From an uncultured Clostridia bacterium (lineage in GTDB: Bacteria > Bacillota > Clostridia > Oscillospirales > Ruminococcaceae), in NCBI GenBank assembly GCA_947584375.1, contig CANPWL010000002.1, forward strand, positions 62,001 to 126,000: a DNA stretch of 64,000 bases, given 5' to 3'. The translations under genes were made by a program, and so were the position numbers. Positions 63,613 to 64,000 of this stretch are shown here, one piece after another (position 1 is the stretch's first letter; every line of letters begins with the position of its first letter). A model generated the notes under the pieces. That model was not told the DNA's origin, ran no database searches, and worked only from the letters and a program-made list of their open reading frames with translations.

Positions 63613-63792
63613 TTAATGATTATCGTCTATTGTTTCAACAACGATTTTTGCTTCTTCAAGCTTCTTTTTACATTCACCAGAAAGCGTAACGCCCTCTTTA
63701 AACTTCTCAAGCGATTCTTCTAACGTTAAATTTCCTGATTCAAGCTCGGAAACAATTTCATTAAGTTTATTCAAAGCTTCTTCAAATGTCAT
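63613..63792 (-). CDS. xseB: exodeoxyribonuclease VII small subunit
   Basis: The small helical subunit of ExoVII, which degrades single-stranded DNA. It is 59 aa from ATG 63792: MTFEEALNKLNEIVSELESG is the family signature, followed by LTLEESLEKFKEGV. An in-frame ATG at 63801 exists, but SD CAGGAG fits 63792. It lies 21 nt downstream of xseA. Confidence 0.93.
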   Translation of the reverse strand: MTFEEALNKLNEIVSELESGNLTLEESLEKFKEGVTLSGECKKKLEEAKIVVETIDDNH

Positions 63793-63813
63793 ATAAAACA
63801 ACTCCTGTATAAA

Positions 63814-64000
63814 TTAGTCGATATTTTTATTCTTTACTTCTGCAGTAATTGATGAATCGGAAAATTTTATGTCTACCATATCTCCCAAAGAAACATCATC
63901 AGCCCCAGCAATAACCTTTTCTCCTACCATTGTAATAGAATAACCTCTGCTCAGTACCCTAAGGGGACTGTATGAGTCAAGCAAAGACGCTGAAGAAGAA
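63814..64000 (-). CDS. xseA: exodeoxyribonuclease VII large subunit (C-terminal end, cut by the window)
   Basis: The last ~62 codons are visible, ending TAA at 63814-63816. The sequence SLLDSYSPLRVLSRGYSI followed by a GDMVDIKFSDSSI-like beta segment is the conserved XseA C-terminus. xseB follows, as expected. Confidence 0.92.
   Translation of the reverse strand, partial: SSSASLLDSYSPLRVLSRGYSITMVGEKVIAGADDVSLGDMVDIKFSDSSITAEVKNKNID

Overview
The window looks like a piece of chromosome from a low-GC, endospore-forming anaerobe of the class Clostridia. A Ruminococcus/Oscillospiraceae-like genome is my best guess, but it is an inference from gene content and order, not a database match. The evidence is AT-rich DNA, purine-rich Shine-Dalgarno (SD) sites, frequent TTG/GTG starts, sporulation genes (spoIIGA, sigE, sigG, yunB, ylbJ, yqfC, yqfD), a T-box leader, a CIRCE operator, a split transketolase, GatCAB, ThyX and the non-mevalonate isoprenoid gene dxs.

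Layout. 1-2.7 kb: coaE, a lytic transglycosylase and an M18 aminopeptidase. 2.7-6.0 kb: spoIIGA-sigE and sigG, with a CIRCE-controlled hsp20 between the two sigma factor genes. 6.0-8.1 kb: a tyrosine T-box leader, a frame-broken lipoprotein gene and tyrS. 8.1-10.5 kb (minus): a dnaD-domain gene and a dnaI/dnaC-type helicase loader, divergent from 10.5-18.4 kb miaB-ricA/ylbF-mutS-mutL-miaA-hfq. 18.4-27.6 kb: a cell-division neighbourhood (HlyD-like protein, yggS, sepF, ylmH, divIVA, ileS, lspA, rluD, HAD hydrolase). 27.6-35.6 kb: split transketolase, yunB, ligA, gatCAB. 35.6-38.6 kb: an accessory block (cyclase-like protein, GNAT, XRE regulator, methyltransferase) with an unexplained structured intergenic sequence. 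38.7-47.9 kb: ylbJ (minus), then yqfC-yqfD-phoH-ybeY-dgkA-era-yqzL-recO-mutS2. 48.2-49.2 kb: a tyrosine recombinase behind a strong promoter and a perfect palindrome. 49.3-56.7 kb (minus): an apparent thyX-tmk-DUF2156-DJ1-fau-mltG-U32-nitrilase operon. 56.8-64 kb (minus): xseA-xseB-ispA-dxs-tlyA-nadK-argR-recN.

Most of the window is conserved Firmicute housekeeping DNA. The least expected signal is a repeated translation-start layout. At least seven genes inside operons (sigE, dnaI, tktB, gatC, dgkA, tmk, ispA) have a strong SD 26-31 nt from the start codon instead of the usual 5-10, with a small GC-rich hairpin between them. Four copies share GAGCATAA, and the 3' arm of most hairpins is itself SD-like. 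I know of no name for this element. Other leads are the lipoprotein gene broken at a run of six A residues between T-box and tyrS, the folded sequence at 37638-37840, the cysteine-rich tail on the RicA/YlbF-family protein, and the palindrome at the 5' end of the recombinase transcript. No rRNA, tRNA, CRISPR array or complete insertion sequence was seen.
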